Part shown: piece after piece, positions 1-7,485 of the stretch | Position numbering within the stretch: the stretch's first letter is position 1 | Layout: the number at the start of each line of letters is the position of its first letter | Assembly: GCA_024276815.1 (NCBI GenBank) | Contig: JAJRWM010000223.1 | Coordinates: 1-9,496 of the forward strand | Length of the DNA: 9,496 bases | Origin: a bacterium | GTDB taxonomy: Bacteria; JACRDZ01; JAJRWM01 | Reading direction: 5' to 3' | Notes under the pieces: generated by a model | The model's input: only the letters and a program-made list of their open reading frames with translations | What the model was told of the DNA's origin: nothing | Databases searched by the model: none | Program-made: the position numbers and the translations under genes

Positions 1-19
1 GCACAAATCGCCAAATAAC

Positions 20-46
20 TTGACAGGCAACCTGTTTTACTATACA
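20..46 (+). promoter_or_regulatory. Candidate sigma70 promoter upstream of ino1 leader
   Basis: A full-consensus -35 hexamer TTGACA (20-25) is followed by TATACA at 41-46 (15-bp spacer) or TACAGT at 43-48 (17-bp spacer). The -35 is embedded in a small hairpin, ACAGG (23-27) and CCTGT (31-35) with a 3-base loop, followed by TTTT. The same bases could therefore be the terminator of a gene left of the window, or an operator. Transcription from here would start near 53-55 and give ino1 a leader of about 175 nt. A second, weaker candidate lies closer to the gene: TTGACT (169-174), 17-bp spacer, CACAAT (192-197). Confidence 0.35.
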
Positions 47-75
47 GTAGTAGGGTTTTACTTGGAGCTGTATGT

Positions 76-183
76 CTTTAAGCGAGCCGGGAGCAGAGGG
101 CGGAGTCCACTGTCATAAGCGGGAAGATCAACCGTGACCTTTTGGTTTGCGGTTGCCCTGTCCCCTCCTTGACTAGGCTAAAG
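76..183 (+). ncRNA. Possible structured leader RNA or small RNA upstream of ino1
   Basis: Several complementary segments are nested in the right order to form a rod. CTTTA (76-80) with GC (82-83) pairs with GC (177-178) and TAAAG (179-183). GGAG (90-93) pairs with CTCC (165-168). GGGC (98-101) pairs with GCCC (155-158). An inner hairpin CAACCG (129-134) / CGGTTG (150-155) competes for one base, with ACC (137-139) and GGT (144-146) pairing inside it around a TTTT loop. I do not recognise a riboswitch or ncRNA family. It could be the 5' leader of ino1, a separate small RNA from the promoter at 20-46, or a chance fold. No U-tract terminator follows. Pairing was done by eye. Confidence 0.3.
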
Positions 184-230
184 AAACGCTTCACAATAAT
201 TTAACATTGCTTGATGGGGAATTCTTTTAA

Positions 231-1337
231 ATGGCTAAAATTAAAATCGCGGTTGTTGGTTTGGGGAATTGCGCGAGTTCACTGATTCAGGGTATCGAAT
301 ACTATAAACGGGTTGACGCCGGACATGAGAGTGTTGGCTTGATGCATGAAAATATCGGCGGCTATTTACCGCGTGATATCGAAGTTGTCGCCGCCTATGA
401 TATTGACCGGCGCAAGGTGGGACTGGACGTTTCGAAAGCGATTTTCGCGCCTCCTAACTGCACCGTTCAGTTTTGTCCTGAGGTCTCCGACGTCCAGGTG
501 AAAGTAAGGATGGGCAAAGTCCTCGACGGTCTCTCCGAGCACATGAAAGACTACGATGAGCGCGCTACGTTTGTCCTGAGCCGGGAAAAGGAAGCGACCA
601 AAGAGGAAATCGTAACCAACCTGTACGACAGCGGAGCCGAGATCCTGGTGAATTATTTGCCCGTCGGCTCGGAAAACGCCACCAGGTTTTACGCTGATTG
701 CGCTCTCGAGGCCGGCGTCGCTTTTATCAATAATATTCCGGTGTTTATTGCCAGCGACCCCGAATGGGCCAGGAAATTTGAAGAAAAAAAACTGCCCGTC
801 ATCGGCGACGATATTAAATCTCAACTGGGCGCGACCATTACCCACCGAATGCTGGCCGACCTTTTTGAGAAAAGAGGCGTGAAGCTGGAGCGAACCTATC
901 AGTTAAATACCGGGGGGAATACCGACTTCCTCAACATGCTGAACCGGACCCGGCTCCGCTCCAAGAAAAAATCAAAAACAGAAGCGGTCCAGTCAATCCT
1001 GAGCGAAAAACTGCCGGCGGAGAATATTCACGTCGGCCCAAGCGACTATGTGCCTTGGCAAAAAGATAACAAGGTTTGTTTCCTCAGGATGGAAGGCCGG
1101 CTTTTTGGCAACGTGCCCATGAACCTGGAGTTACGTTTGTCTGTCGAGGACTCTCCCAATTCGGCTGGGATTGTCATTGATTCAATCAGGTGCTGTAAAC
1201 AGGCCCTTGACCGCGGGGTGGGCGGCGCCCTGATCTCACCCTCAGCTTATTTTATGAAACACACGCCGCGGCAGTTTACCGATGACGAAGCTTATCAGAT
1301 AACCGAAGATTATATCGCCGGTAAACGCTTCCATTAA
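231..1337 (+). CDS. ino1: Inositol-3-phosphate synthase (Ino1/MIPS), short bacterial form
   Basis: This cytoplasmic NAD-dependent enzyme (EC 5.5.1.4) turns glucose 6-phosphate into myo-inositol 3-phosphate, the first step toward inositol and inositol-containing lipids or solutes. The 368-residue protein matches the length of actinobacterial Ino1. Seen in the sequence: an N-terminal Rossmann start with a GLGNCAS dinucleotide loop (10-16), the family motif GDDIKSQLGAT (192-202) containing the catalytic-region lysine, NTGGNTDF (226-233), a K-x-x-x-R-x-E-G-R segment (about 281-290), and DSPNSAG (307-313). The ATG at 231 has a weak GGGGA about 10 bases upstream. Promoter candidates are at 20-46 and 169-197. 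The gene stands alone and ends in TAA, convergent with the minus-strand cluster. The family call is secure; the end product (phosphatidylinositol, di-myo-inositol phosphate or other) cannot be told because no downstream pathway gene is in the window. Confidence 0.96.
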   Translation: MAKIKIAVVGLGNCASSLIQGIEYYKRVDAGHESVGLMHENIGGYLPRDIEVVAAYDIDRRKVGLDVSKAIFAPPNCTVQFCPEVSDVQVKVRMGKVLDGLSEHMKDYDERATFVLSREKEATKEEIVTNLYDSGAEILVNYLPVGSENATRFYADCALEAGVAFINNIPVFIASDPEWARKFEEKKLPVIGDDIKSQLGATITHRMLADLFEKRGVKLERTYQLNTGGNTDFLNMLNRTRLRSKKKSKTEAVQSILSEKLPAENIHVGPSDYVPWQKDNKVCFLRMEGRLFGNVPMNLELRLSVEDSPNSAGIVIDSIRCCKQALDRGVGGALISPSAYFMKHTPRQFTDDEAYQITEDYIAGKRFH

Positions 1338-1377
1338 ACAACTAAAGCAAATTACGATCAGGTGTGAATTTTGATAA

Positions 1378-1420
1378 GGGGACTCTTGGGGGAAAAAGGC
1401 CTTCCCCCCTAAAGACTCCC
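1378..1420. terminator. Hairpin between convergent ino1 and TPR lipoprotein genes
   Basis: GGGGGAA (1388-1394) and TTCCCCC (1402-1408) form a perfect 7-bp stem around a 7-base loop. The stem can be extended across an internal loop by GGG (1378-1380) with CCC (1418-1420). Its place between two convergent genes suits a bidirectional terminator. Neither strand has a clear U-tract directly after the stem, so this is not a canonical intrinsic terminator. Confidence 0.4.
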
Positions 1421-1482
1421 ACGCAAAAACTTTAATCTGCCTGCGGCAAAAAAAACGTTGCAAATTGTGATAGAAAAACGCT

Positions 1483-3153
1483 CTAACGTTCCCGATTAGC
1501 TCCCGTGAGCGGTAGCCCATTCAGAACGTCCTGAATTATAGGGTTGGCCGGTAATATTCTTCCCGCTCTTTCCAGCCAATAGCGCGCTTGTACAACGTTG
1601 TCTTCATTCAGGTATAATTGCCCCAGATTAAAGCAGGCTTCACCATGTTCAGGGTTGAATTCCAGGGCCTTCAGGAAAGCTTTTTCGGCTTGGCGATTCG
1701 AGCCCGCGTTGGCGTAAAAGAATCCCAGGTTGTTATAAGCGAGATCATAGCCTGGTCCCTTTTCCGCGGCCTTGATATACGCCTTTTCCGCTAAATTCAT
1801 CTGGCCCCGCTCAACATAAAAATCACCCAGCGTCGAGTTGAAGTTCAGATATTCCGGGCTGAGTTTTCGCGCGCGCTGGAAGGCGGTAAAAGGAATGTTG
1901 GGGTCGATGCCGGGCTTGGTCAGCAAAAACTCGCCCACCAGTGAATGGGCGGCGCCATAGTTTTCATCTGCCTGCCAGGCCAGCTTGGCGTACTCCTCCG
2001 CTTCCTGAGCTTTTCCCGTGGCAATCAGCAGGTTAGCTAACTCCACCATGGCCGTTGGGTCTTCCGGCACTTTTTTCAAATACGCTAAATAAAGTTGTTC
2101 CGCCTCTTCAATCCGCTCCCGGTTTTCAGCCAAACGAGCTTCATAAAGCAGAATATCCGAATAAAAAGGATCGTTTAGGGAACTCTTTTGCCGGGCGGCT
2201 CGCGCGGTCTTTTCCTCTCCCAGCCCTTGGGCGATTTTACTCAGCAGGTAATAATCCAGACCACCGCCCGGGTTTTTCTTTATCGCTTCCAGGGCGTATT
2301 CTTTTGCTTTGCCGTAATCCTTGTTGTTATAAGCCGCCAGCGCGTCGGACCGTAGCCGGAAGAGCTGCCAGAAAATTTTATCGTTTTTCATCGGGTCAGT
2401 GAGATACTGATGGACAGCCGCGCCCCAGAAACGGTAAATCGCCGGGGTATAGCCGCCGCTGATGGAAGTGGCTATGGTAGCCATTTTGACATGCAGCTTT
2501 TTGCCGGCTAGCTTTTCCAGGAAGGTTGTCAGATCCGCGAGAAGAGGCGACCGGCCCTCTGTATAATAAAAAGAGCGGAAGGTGAAATAATCCAGGTCCA
2601 GATCAAAGAGGACGTCCTGGTCAAGACTCGGCAGGTTGTGAAGATTACAGATGATAATTTTGGTCTGATAAAGCTTGCCCTGGTAGGTCCCGCCATACTT
2701 TTCAAAACTATTAATGTCGTCAAGATCAATCTGTCTTTGATGATTGTTCAGCACCTCCTTGATCTTGTTTAACATCCCCGCGCCCCGCGACATTTCCTTG
2801 TCCGGAACCACCCAGTAAATCCTTTTGATCAAACCGCTATTAATCGCCGGATAGATAAAGTTATCCCGGGTCAGGATTTCGTTGCGCTTCGAACCGAAAG
2901 GAGTTTCCTGCTCAATCATGGCCAGATCTTTGGGGCTGAGCCAGTTTAAATCCAGATGGGTGTCGATATGGACGAGAATTTCATTCTTTAGCGCCGGCTG
3001 ATGGCGTTGCCAAAGCTTGTAACTTTGTTTGTGATTATCGACAACCTGAACATTTTTCAGCGGCTCGACGCCCAGGACCGGGGCCTGAGGGCCGGCTGAT
3101 TCGCAACCCGGCAACATTAAGATCAGGAAAACAATGATTACGATTTTTCGCAT
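1483..3153 (-). CDS. Lipoprotein with arginase-like UPF0489-type domain and TPR repeats
   Basis: The 556-residue protein starts with a short hydrophobic signal ending in LPGC, with Cys17 the predicted lipidated residue and Glu at +2. Residues about 55-250 carry HIDTHLDL (62-69) and DLDLDYF (184-190). These resemble the two metal-ligand motifs (DxHxD and DxDxD) of the ureohydrolase/arginase fold, in the form found in UPF0489 proteins, a family that from memory includes peptide arginases converting arginine in peptides to ornithine. From about 265 to 537 there are roughly six TPR units, clearest at 471-502 and 506-537. A metal enzyme or binding domain displayed outside the cytoplasm on a TPR scaffold is inferred; the substrate is unknown. 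An in-frame TTG at 3162 overlaps the kinase stop as TTGA. I prefer ATG 3153, which has AAGG 9 bases upstream and gives a normal signal peptide. The stop is TAG. The gap to the kinase stop is 5 bases, so the two are probably co-transcribed. Confidence 0.82.
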   Translation of the reverse strand: MRKIVIIVFLILMLPGCESAGPQAPVLGVEPLKNVQVVDNHKQSYKLWQRHQPALKNEILVHIDTHLDLNWLSPKDLAMIEQETPFGSKRNEILTRDNFIYPAINSGLIKRIYWVVPDKEMSRGAGMLNKIKEVLNNHQRQIDLDDINSFEKYGGTYQGKLYQTKIIICNLHNLPSLDQDVLFDLDLDYFTFRSFYYTEGRSPLLADLTTFLEKLAGKKLHVKMATIATSISGGYTPAIYRFWGAAVHQYLTDPMKNDKIFWQLFRLRSDALAAYNNKDYGKAKEYALEAIKKNPGGGLDYYLLSKIAQGLGEEKTARAARQKSSLNDPFYSDILLYEARLAENRERIEEAEQLYLAYLKKVPEDPTAMVELANLLIATGKAQEAEEYAKLAWQADENYGAAHSLVGEFLLTKPGIDPNIPFTAFQRARKLSPEYLNFNSTLGDFYVERGQMNLAEKAYIKAAEKGPGYDLAYNNLGFFYANAGSNRQAEKAFLKALEFNPEHGEACFNLGQLYLNEDNVVQARYWLERAGRILPANPIIQDVLNGLPLTGANRER

Positions 3154-3158
3154 GAGAG

Positions 3159-4685
3159 TCAACCTTGTTCGCTTCGTCTCTCGATTCGCAGGAAATATTT
3201 GACTTTAATATTTAACTCGCGCGCTTTGAATGGTTTTAGCAGGTAGGCGTCAAAGCCGGAACCGTAAATATCTCTCTTCAGCAGGAAGGAGTTTCTGGGC
3301 GCCAGAGCGATAACCGGTACCCGGCTGAGCCGTTCACCGTTTTTTATTCTGGCCAGCAGATTGTTGCCGTTAGTTTTTGATGTTAGCAGATCAATGATAA
3401 TTAAAGCCGGGTTTTTCTTCTTCAGCAGCTTGAAAGCGTCATCAGGGTTATCGGCACAGGTTAGGTCGAATTCCTGTCCCAGCGCTTTTTCAATCACCTG
3501 AAGCGTTTTAACCTGGCCGTCAACAATCAGGAGCCGGGGCTTGGCCTCGATTTTTACATAATCCTGAGACATCGCCACCCGCCGGTCATAAGGTAAACGG
3601 ATAAAAAAGTGACTGCCCTTGCCAACGGCGCTTTCAACCCGGATCTCGCCGCGGTGCGCTTCAATTATTTCTTTGCTGATAGCCAGCCCGAGACCGGTTC
3701 CCTTTTCTCCCAGGGTTCCCTTTTTACTGCTTTTTTGATAGCGGTTAAATAAAACAGCTAAATTTTTGGGCGGGATGCCAACCCCGTTATCCTCAACCTC
3801 AATCATAAACGAAGTCTTGTCCTTGGGGTAAGCGCGAACAATAATGACGCCGTTTTCAGGCGTAAACTTGTTGGCGTTGGAGATCAGGTTGTTGATAACC
3901 TGTTTCAGGCGGGTGAAATCGCCTTTCATCACCGGCATATTGCTGGTGATTTCCAGTAACAGCTTCTGTTTTTTAATATCGCAAAGAATGCCCAGTTCAT
4001 CCGTCGCCATCTCCAGCAGCATCGGTATTTCCACGTCCGAGATCCTGAGCTCCAGCTTCCCTTCCTCCAGCCTGGAGATGTCCAGCAGATCGTTAACCAG
4101 GTTGAACATGTGACGGGAGCTTTCCAGTATCGTATGCACGACTTCCTCCTGCTCCGCGCTCAAGGCCCCGATAGTCCCTTCCTGCAAGAGCATCGTGTAG
4201 CCGATAATCGCTGAAAGCGGTGATTTTAAATCGTGGGAGACCATGGAGAGTAATTCGCTTTTAAGGCGGTTCAGTTTTTCATACTCCAGGGCTTTATGAT
4301 CCAACTCGCGGAACAATCGCTTTATTCTTAACATGGAGTTGACACAAGCCAGGAATTCATCCGTCTCAAAAAATTTACCCAGATAACTGTCAGCCCCCAG
4401 CTTGAGAGCGAGCGTTCGGCTTTCCGAGTTGTTCAGGGCGGACAGGATCATGACCGGAACATGTTTATTGGCTTGGTTTTCCCGGATCATACGGCAAATA
4501 TCATAACCGCTGAGACCGGGCATGACCAGGTCCAGAATAACCAGGTCAAGTTTTTACCGGGCCGAAATTTCCAGTCCTTCTCTACCGCCCAGCGCGGTAA
4601 AAACTGTGTGATTTTCCTGCTCGAGATAGAGTCTCAAGGCTTCCAGAATAGCGTCGTCATCGTCGATGACCAGTATTTTCGGCAT
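3159..4685 (-). pseudogene. Hybrid histidine kinase (REC-HisKA-HATPase-REC) interrupted by one in-frame TAA
   Basis: Read from ATG 4685, which has AGGAAG a few bases upstream, this is 508 codons with a single TAA at 4556-4554 (codon 44) and no change of frame. Receiver 1: acidic pair D8/D9, phospho-acceptor D52 in VILDLVMPG, Ser82, Lys104. HisKA: SHDLKSPL with His151. HATPase: N box NNLISNANK (about 265-273), G1 DNGVGI, G2 GEKGTGLGL. Receiver 2 is degenerate: LLIVDG with only one acid of the pair, Asp432, Lys484, and Ala where Ser/Thr is usual. There is no transmembrane segment, so it would be a cytoplasmic phosphorelay kinase. Without readthrough the products are a 43-residue stub and, if translation restarts at ATG 4523 (poor ribosome site), a 454-residue kinase lacking D52. 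A point nonsense mutation, a sequencing error or readthrough are all possible; everything downstream is intact. It ends 5 bases before the TPR lipoprotein gene. Confidence 0.8.
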
Positions 4686-4711
4686 GGGCGTCTTCCTATC
4701 GGCTTTATGGG

Positions 4712-4720
4712 TATATACCA
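4712..4720 (-). promoter_or_regulatory. Candidate extended -10 promoter for the histidine kinase gene
   Basis: On the minus strand the sequence reads TGG-TATATA (4720-4712), an extended -10 element without a recognisable -35. Predicted initiation near 4705 leaves a leader of about 20 nt containing the kinase ribosome binding site (AGGAAG). It lies in the 146-bp gap after the upstream lipoprotein gene. The gap also holds a short palindrome, CTATC/GATAG at 4771-4783, of unknown meaning. Confidence 0.3.
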
Positions 4721-4831
4721 GAAACCATGATTTAAGTTTTAGACGGGACAACCTTTAATGTGATTATTGCCTATCGCGGATAGCAACCATGGCCGGGCTT
4801 CAAAACAATCTGCCTGAAAACCGGGAAAAAC

Positions 4832-5920
4832 TCACAGACTCAGGATCTTGAGATTATCCCAAAATACCGGCAGAGAGCCTTTCATGTTTACATAGCCGCC
4901 AATAATGCCAATACTGAACTGCTCCTCGCGCATCCGGGTTACCGGCAGTTTGTCAATAAACAGGAAATAGTTCTGTTTATCAACAAAGACCTCGAAATGG
5001 AAAGGTCTGTTGGTCGGGAAGCGGTATTTGATCGGCCCGGACAACCACTGGTCTTTTTTCTCTTTTCTCAGGACAAAACCGGTCATTTGCCGGCTGGCGC
5101 TGAAGATAACGAAAACCGAAAAGTTCGGCGTCGCTCCTTTAACCAGCAAACCGGCTTCACCATTATTAGCGATATAACAATCGCCTTCAAAAATGAAACT
5201 CTTATGGTCTTTGATCGGCGAGGTGAAGACCGCCATGTTGTTTATCAGTGGCTCGTTGGTTCCCCCCAACGGAGTATACTTACCGTCCTGAATTACCCAG
5301 GCGCCGGTTTTCCGCCAGATGTCAGGGGTTTCCTTGTCAAAGTTTTCTTCCCAGATGACCTTGCCTTTTCTCGAGCCGGGATGAAAGTAGCGCCCCTCCT
5401 TGATGGTGGCGATTAAAGAGGAGGTTGTATCCTGAATGCGATAATCACTTTTCATTTTGATTTTCCGCTCAGGGTAACTTGATAATTCAACCAGGAGTCT
5501 GTAATCGTTCCCGGCCTGCTCGAAACTTAGCCGCAACAGGCTGTCAACACCTAATTCTCCGCTGATCTCTGATTCTGACCAGGGCTTGTTCGCCCCGGTT
5601 TGCTTTATCAGAGCCGTCAGCTCCAGGGGCGTGATTACCTTCAGGTTGCGATTGACGTACAAGCGCCGTAAAACCTCTTCGGCGACAAACGCTTCGGGGC
5701 GGTTTCCGCTGGCCACGGCCGGGATTATCAGCTTCTTGAAACCGGCCTTATCGCTTTCCTGTAGTATCCGGTAAGAGAGAATATCCAGCGTCTTTTCCAG
5801 GTTGTCTGACGACATGGAAGGAAGAGTGGACGATTCTTTCCATGCCGGTTTTAATGGCTCTGATTTATCACAGCCAATCAGAAACAGCAAACAGCTCAAA
5901 CTAATAATCAGTTTTTTCAT
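4832..5920 (-). CDS. Lipoprotein with FlgO/CsgG-like N-terminal and concanavalin A-like C-terminal domain
   Basis: The 362-residue protein begins with a clear lipoprotein signal: MKK, a hydrophobic stretch, then LIGC with Cys17. Asp follows the Cys; in Enterobacteria this favours the inner membrane, but the rule may not hold here. Residues about 60-170 (segments around AEEVLRRLYVNRNLKVITPLEL) have the look of the FlgO/CsgG/TolB-N type of alpha/beta domain found in envelope lipoproteins. Residues about 188-362 (WEENFD near 190, then many beta-strands, ending FWDNLKIL) look like a jelly-roll, laminin-G or DUF1080-like domain, usually binding or cleaving sugars. No catalytic residues are evident. 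The ATG overlaps the tyrS stop as ATGA and has AAGGTG 8 bases upstream inside tyrS, so it is translationally coupled to tyrS. Both domain assignments come from overall pattern and are tentative; the lipoprotein call is firm. Confidence 0.75.
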   Translation of the reverse strand: MKKLIISLSCLLFLIGCDKSEPLKPAWKESSTLPSMSSDNLEKTLDILSYRILQESDKAGFKKLIIPAVASGNRPEAFVAEEVLRRLYVNRNLKVITPLELTALIKQTGANKPWSESEISGELGVDSLLRLSFEQAGNDYRLLVELSSYPERKIKMKSDYRIQDTTSSLIATIKEGRYFHPGSRKGKVIWEENFDKETPDIWRKTGAWVIQDGKYTPLGGTNEPLINNMAVFTSPIKDHKSFIFEGDCYIANNGEAGLLVKGATPNFSVFVIFSASRQMTGFVLRKEKKDQWLSGPIKYRFPTNRPFHFEVFVDKQNYFLFIDKLPVTRMREEQFSIGIIGGYVNMKGSLPVFWDNLKILSL

Positions 5921-7245
5921 GTTTCATTCACCTTTACATAGACTTTATAGAAACTTCTTTTTCCCACTTTCACCAAATGCTCCGGGCTATTATCCGTAAA
6001 CTCTATCTGATAGTTGATATCCTTGATTACCTCATTATCAACCCTGACCCCACCCTGCTTAATTAAACGACGGGCCGCGCTTTTCGAGCTGACAGTAGTA
6101 GTGTGTTGAACCATTGAGTCAACCAGGGTGATTGGTTTTTCCGAAACCCCGAACGAGGGGACCTCGTCGGGAAGGGCTTTGTCCCGGAAGACCCGGTCGA
6201 ATTCAGCGGCCGCACGCTCGGCAAGCTCGCGGCAATGGTAGGTTGCCACCAGTTCTCGCCCCAGTTCCACCTTGGCCGTTTTGGGGTGCAGTTTGCCGGA
6301 TTCAACATCCTCTTTTCGCTGGCCGATCTCCTCGACGGAGAGTTGGCTGAGCAGTTCATAGTAGCGCCACATCAATTCATCGGAGATAGACATCAGTTTG
6401 CCGAACATTTGCCCGGCTTTCTCATTCAGGCCAATAAAATTGTGGTAGCTTTTACTCATTTTCCGCTGACCGTCAGTTCCTTCCAGCAAAGGCATGGTCA
6501 GGATTACCTGCGGTTCCTGATTGTGCTCTCTTTGCAGGTCCCGGCCAACCAGGAGGTTGAACTTCTGGTCGCTGCCGCCGATTTCAAGGTCGGCCTTCAA
6601 ATAAACCGAGTCGTAGCCCTGAGCCAGCGGGTAGAGAAATTCATGGAGAGAGATTGTTGTCTCCTCGGTATAGCGTTTATGAAAGTCATCCCGCTCAATC
6701 ATGCGGGCGACGGTGTATTTTGAGGCTAATTTAATGACTTCGCTGAAACTCATTTTGTCCAGCCAGTCGCTGTTATAGACCAGTTCAACCCGGTTCATGT
6801 CGAGAATTTTGCCGGCCTGTTCCTGGTAGGTCTTGGCGTTTTCCATGACCTCTTCCTTGCTTAAGGGCGGGCGGGTCTTGTTGCGCCCCGAGGGGTCGCC
6901 GATTTGAGCGGTAAAGTCGCCGATGATAAAAACAATTTTGTGCCCCAACTCCTGGAATTGCCGCAATTTCCGCAAGACCACCGCGTGCCCGAGATGGATA
7001 TCGGGGGCGGTTGGGTCGGCGCCGAATTTGATTCGCAAAGGCGTGGAATTAACTTTGCCGAGGACCAGTTTTCGTACCAGTTCCTCAAAGGGTAAAACTT
7101 CCAGACAACCCCGCTTGATTAAGTCTATTTCATCCTGCAAACCATATTGGTTGATTAGCTTGTCCAGGTCCAGCCCGCCGTTCTCAAGCCGCGGCCATTC
7201 GTAAGCGTCGTTTTTACTTTGGTTCTTGTTGGCAGGCCTTGTCAC
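5917..7245 (-). CDS. tyrS: Tyrosyl-tRNA synthetase, KMSKS (TyrZ-like) type
   Basis: This class I synthetase activates tyrosine with ATP and charges tRNA-Tyr in the cytoplasm. Seen in the 442-residue protein: FGADPTAPDIHLGH with the HIGH-type signature at 84-87, GDFTAQIGDPSGR (109-121), YPLAQGYDS (205-213), GGSDQKFN (223-230), KMSKS at 262-266, and a C-terminal S4 RNA-binding domain (about 375-440). KMSKS instead of KFGKT places it in the second bacterial TyrRS group rather than with E. coli TyrS. It starts with GTG 7245, with AAGGA 10 bases upstream. The N-terminus is about 30 residues longer than typical relatives, and I found no better internal start. It is first in the minus-strand cluster and overlaps the next gene by 4 bases. 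No T-box is visible upstream. Confidence 0.97.
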   Translation of the reverse strand: MTRPANKNQSKNDAYEWPRLENGGLDLDKLINQYGLQDEIDLIKRGCLEVLPFEELVRKLVLGKVNSTPLRIKFGADPTAPDIHLGHAVVLRKLRQFQELGHKIVFIIGDFTAQIGDPSGRNKTRPPLSKEEVMENAKTYQEQAGKILDMNRVELVYNSDWLDKMSFSEVIKLASKYTVARMIERDDFHKRYTEETTISLHEFLYPLAQGYDSVYLKADLEIGGSDQKFNLLVGRDLQREHNQEPQVILTMPLLEGTDGQRKMSKSYHNFIGLNEKAGQMFGKLMSISDELMWRYYELLSQLSVEEIGQRKEDVESGKLHPKTAKVELGRELVATYHCRELAERAAAEFDRVFRDKALPDEVPSFGVSEKPITLVDSMVQHTTTVSSKSAARRLIKQGGVRVDNEVIKDINYQIEFTDNSPEHLVKVGKRSFYKVYVKVNET

Positions 7246-7316
7246 AGTATTTCAATCCTTCTTCCGAGTTGTAATTGTTTAGGGAATATTATCACAAGGA
7301 CGTGTTTTTGACCAGA

Positions 7317-7355
7317 ATTATAGCGGTTGGTCATGAAAAGTTGGTTTACCGCTAT
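7317..7355 (-). promoter_or_regulatory. Candidate tyrS -10 element overlapped by an 8-bp inverted repeat
   Basis: A consensus TATAAT reads on the minus strand at 7322-7317, about 70 bases before the tyrS GTG. No good -35 is visible at 16-18 bp. ATAGCGGT (7320-7327) and ACCGCTAT (7348-7355) form a perfect inverted repeat with a 20-bp spacer. Its tyrS-proximal arm overlaps the -10, as a repressor site would. The rest of the 240-bp gap between fic and tyrS holds a weak hairpin (7446-7451 with 7464-7469) just after the fic stop and nothing else I can support. Confidence 0.35.
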
Positions 7356-7485
7356 TCCCGGGTGATTTAGGGTAACCGATTTTAGGTTTGATGACTTGGC
7401 GGTGTTTTATTGAATATTGTTAACAGGTTGGCTTGTCCGGGGAAAGTTCTTTTAGTTTTCAGCAAGAACAATAAAAAACTTTGTT

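Noticed and set aside
104-127. AGTCCACTG followed by CGGGAAG, similar to part of the cobalamin riboswitch core
   Set aside because: The other conserved parts of that riboswitch, including the GGTG/CC stem region upstream and the B12 box downstream, are not present in order.
366-845. 159-codon open frame antisense to ino1
   Set aside because: It is a shadow of a strongly conserved gene and has no family resemblance or ribosome site.
4554-4556. Recoded stop such as selenocysteine or pyrrolysine
   Set aside because: Those use TGA and TAG. This is TAA, and TAA also ends ino1 normally. The position in a receiver loop calls for an ordinary residue.
4520-4560. Frameshift in the histidine kinase
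   Set aside because: The two halves are in the same reading frame: ATG 4523 is exactly 11 codons after the TAA, so only a nonsense codon separates them.
7446-7469. GTTCTT/AAGAAC hairpin after fic as an intrinsic terminator
   Set aside because: On the fic strand the T-run comes before the stem and only three T follow it.
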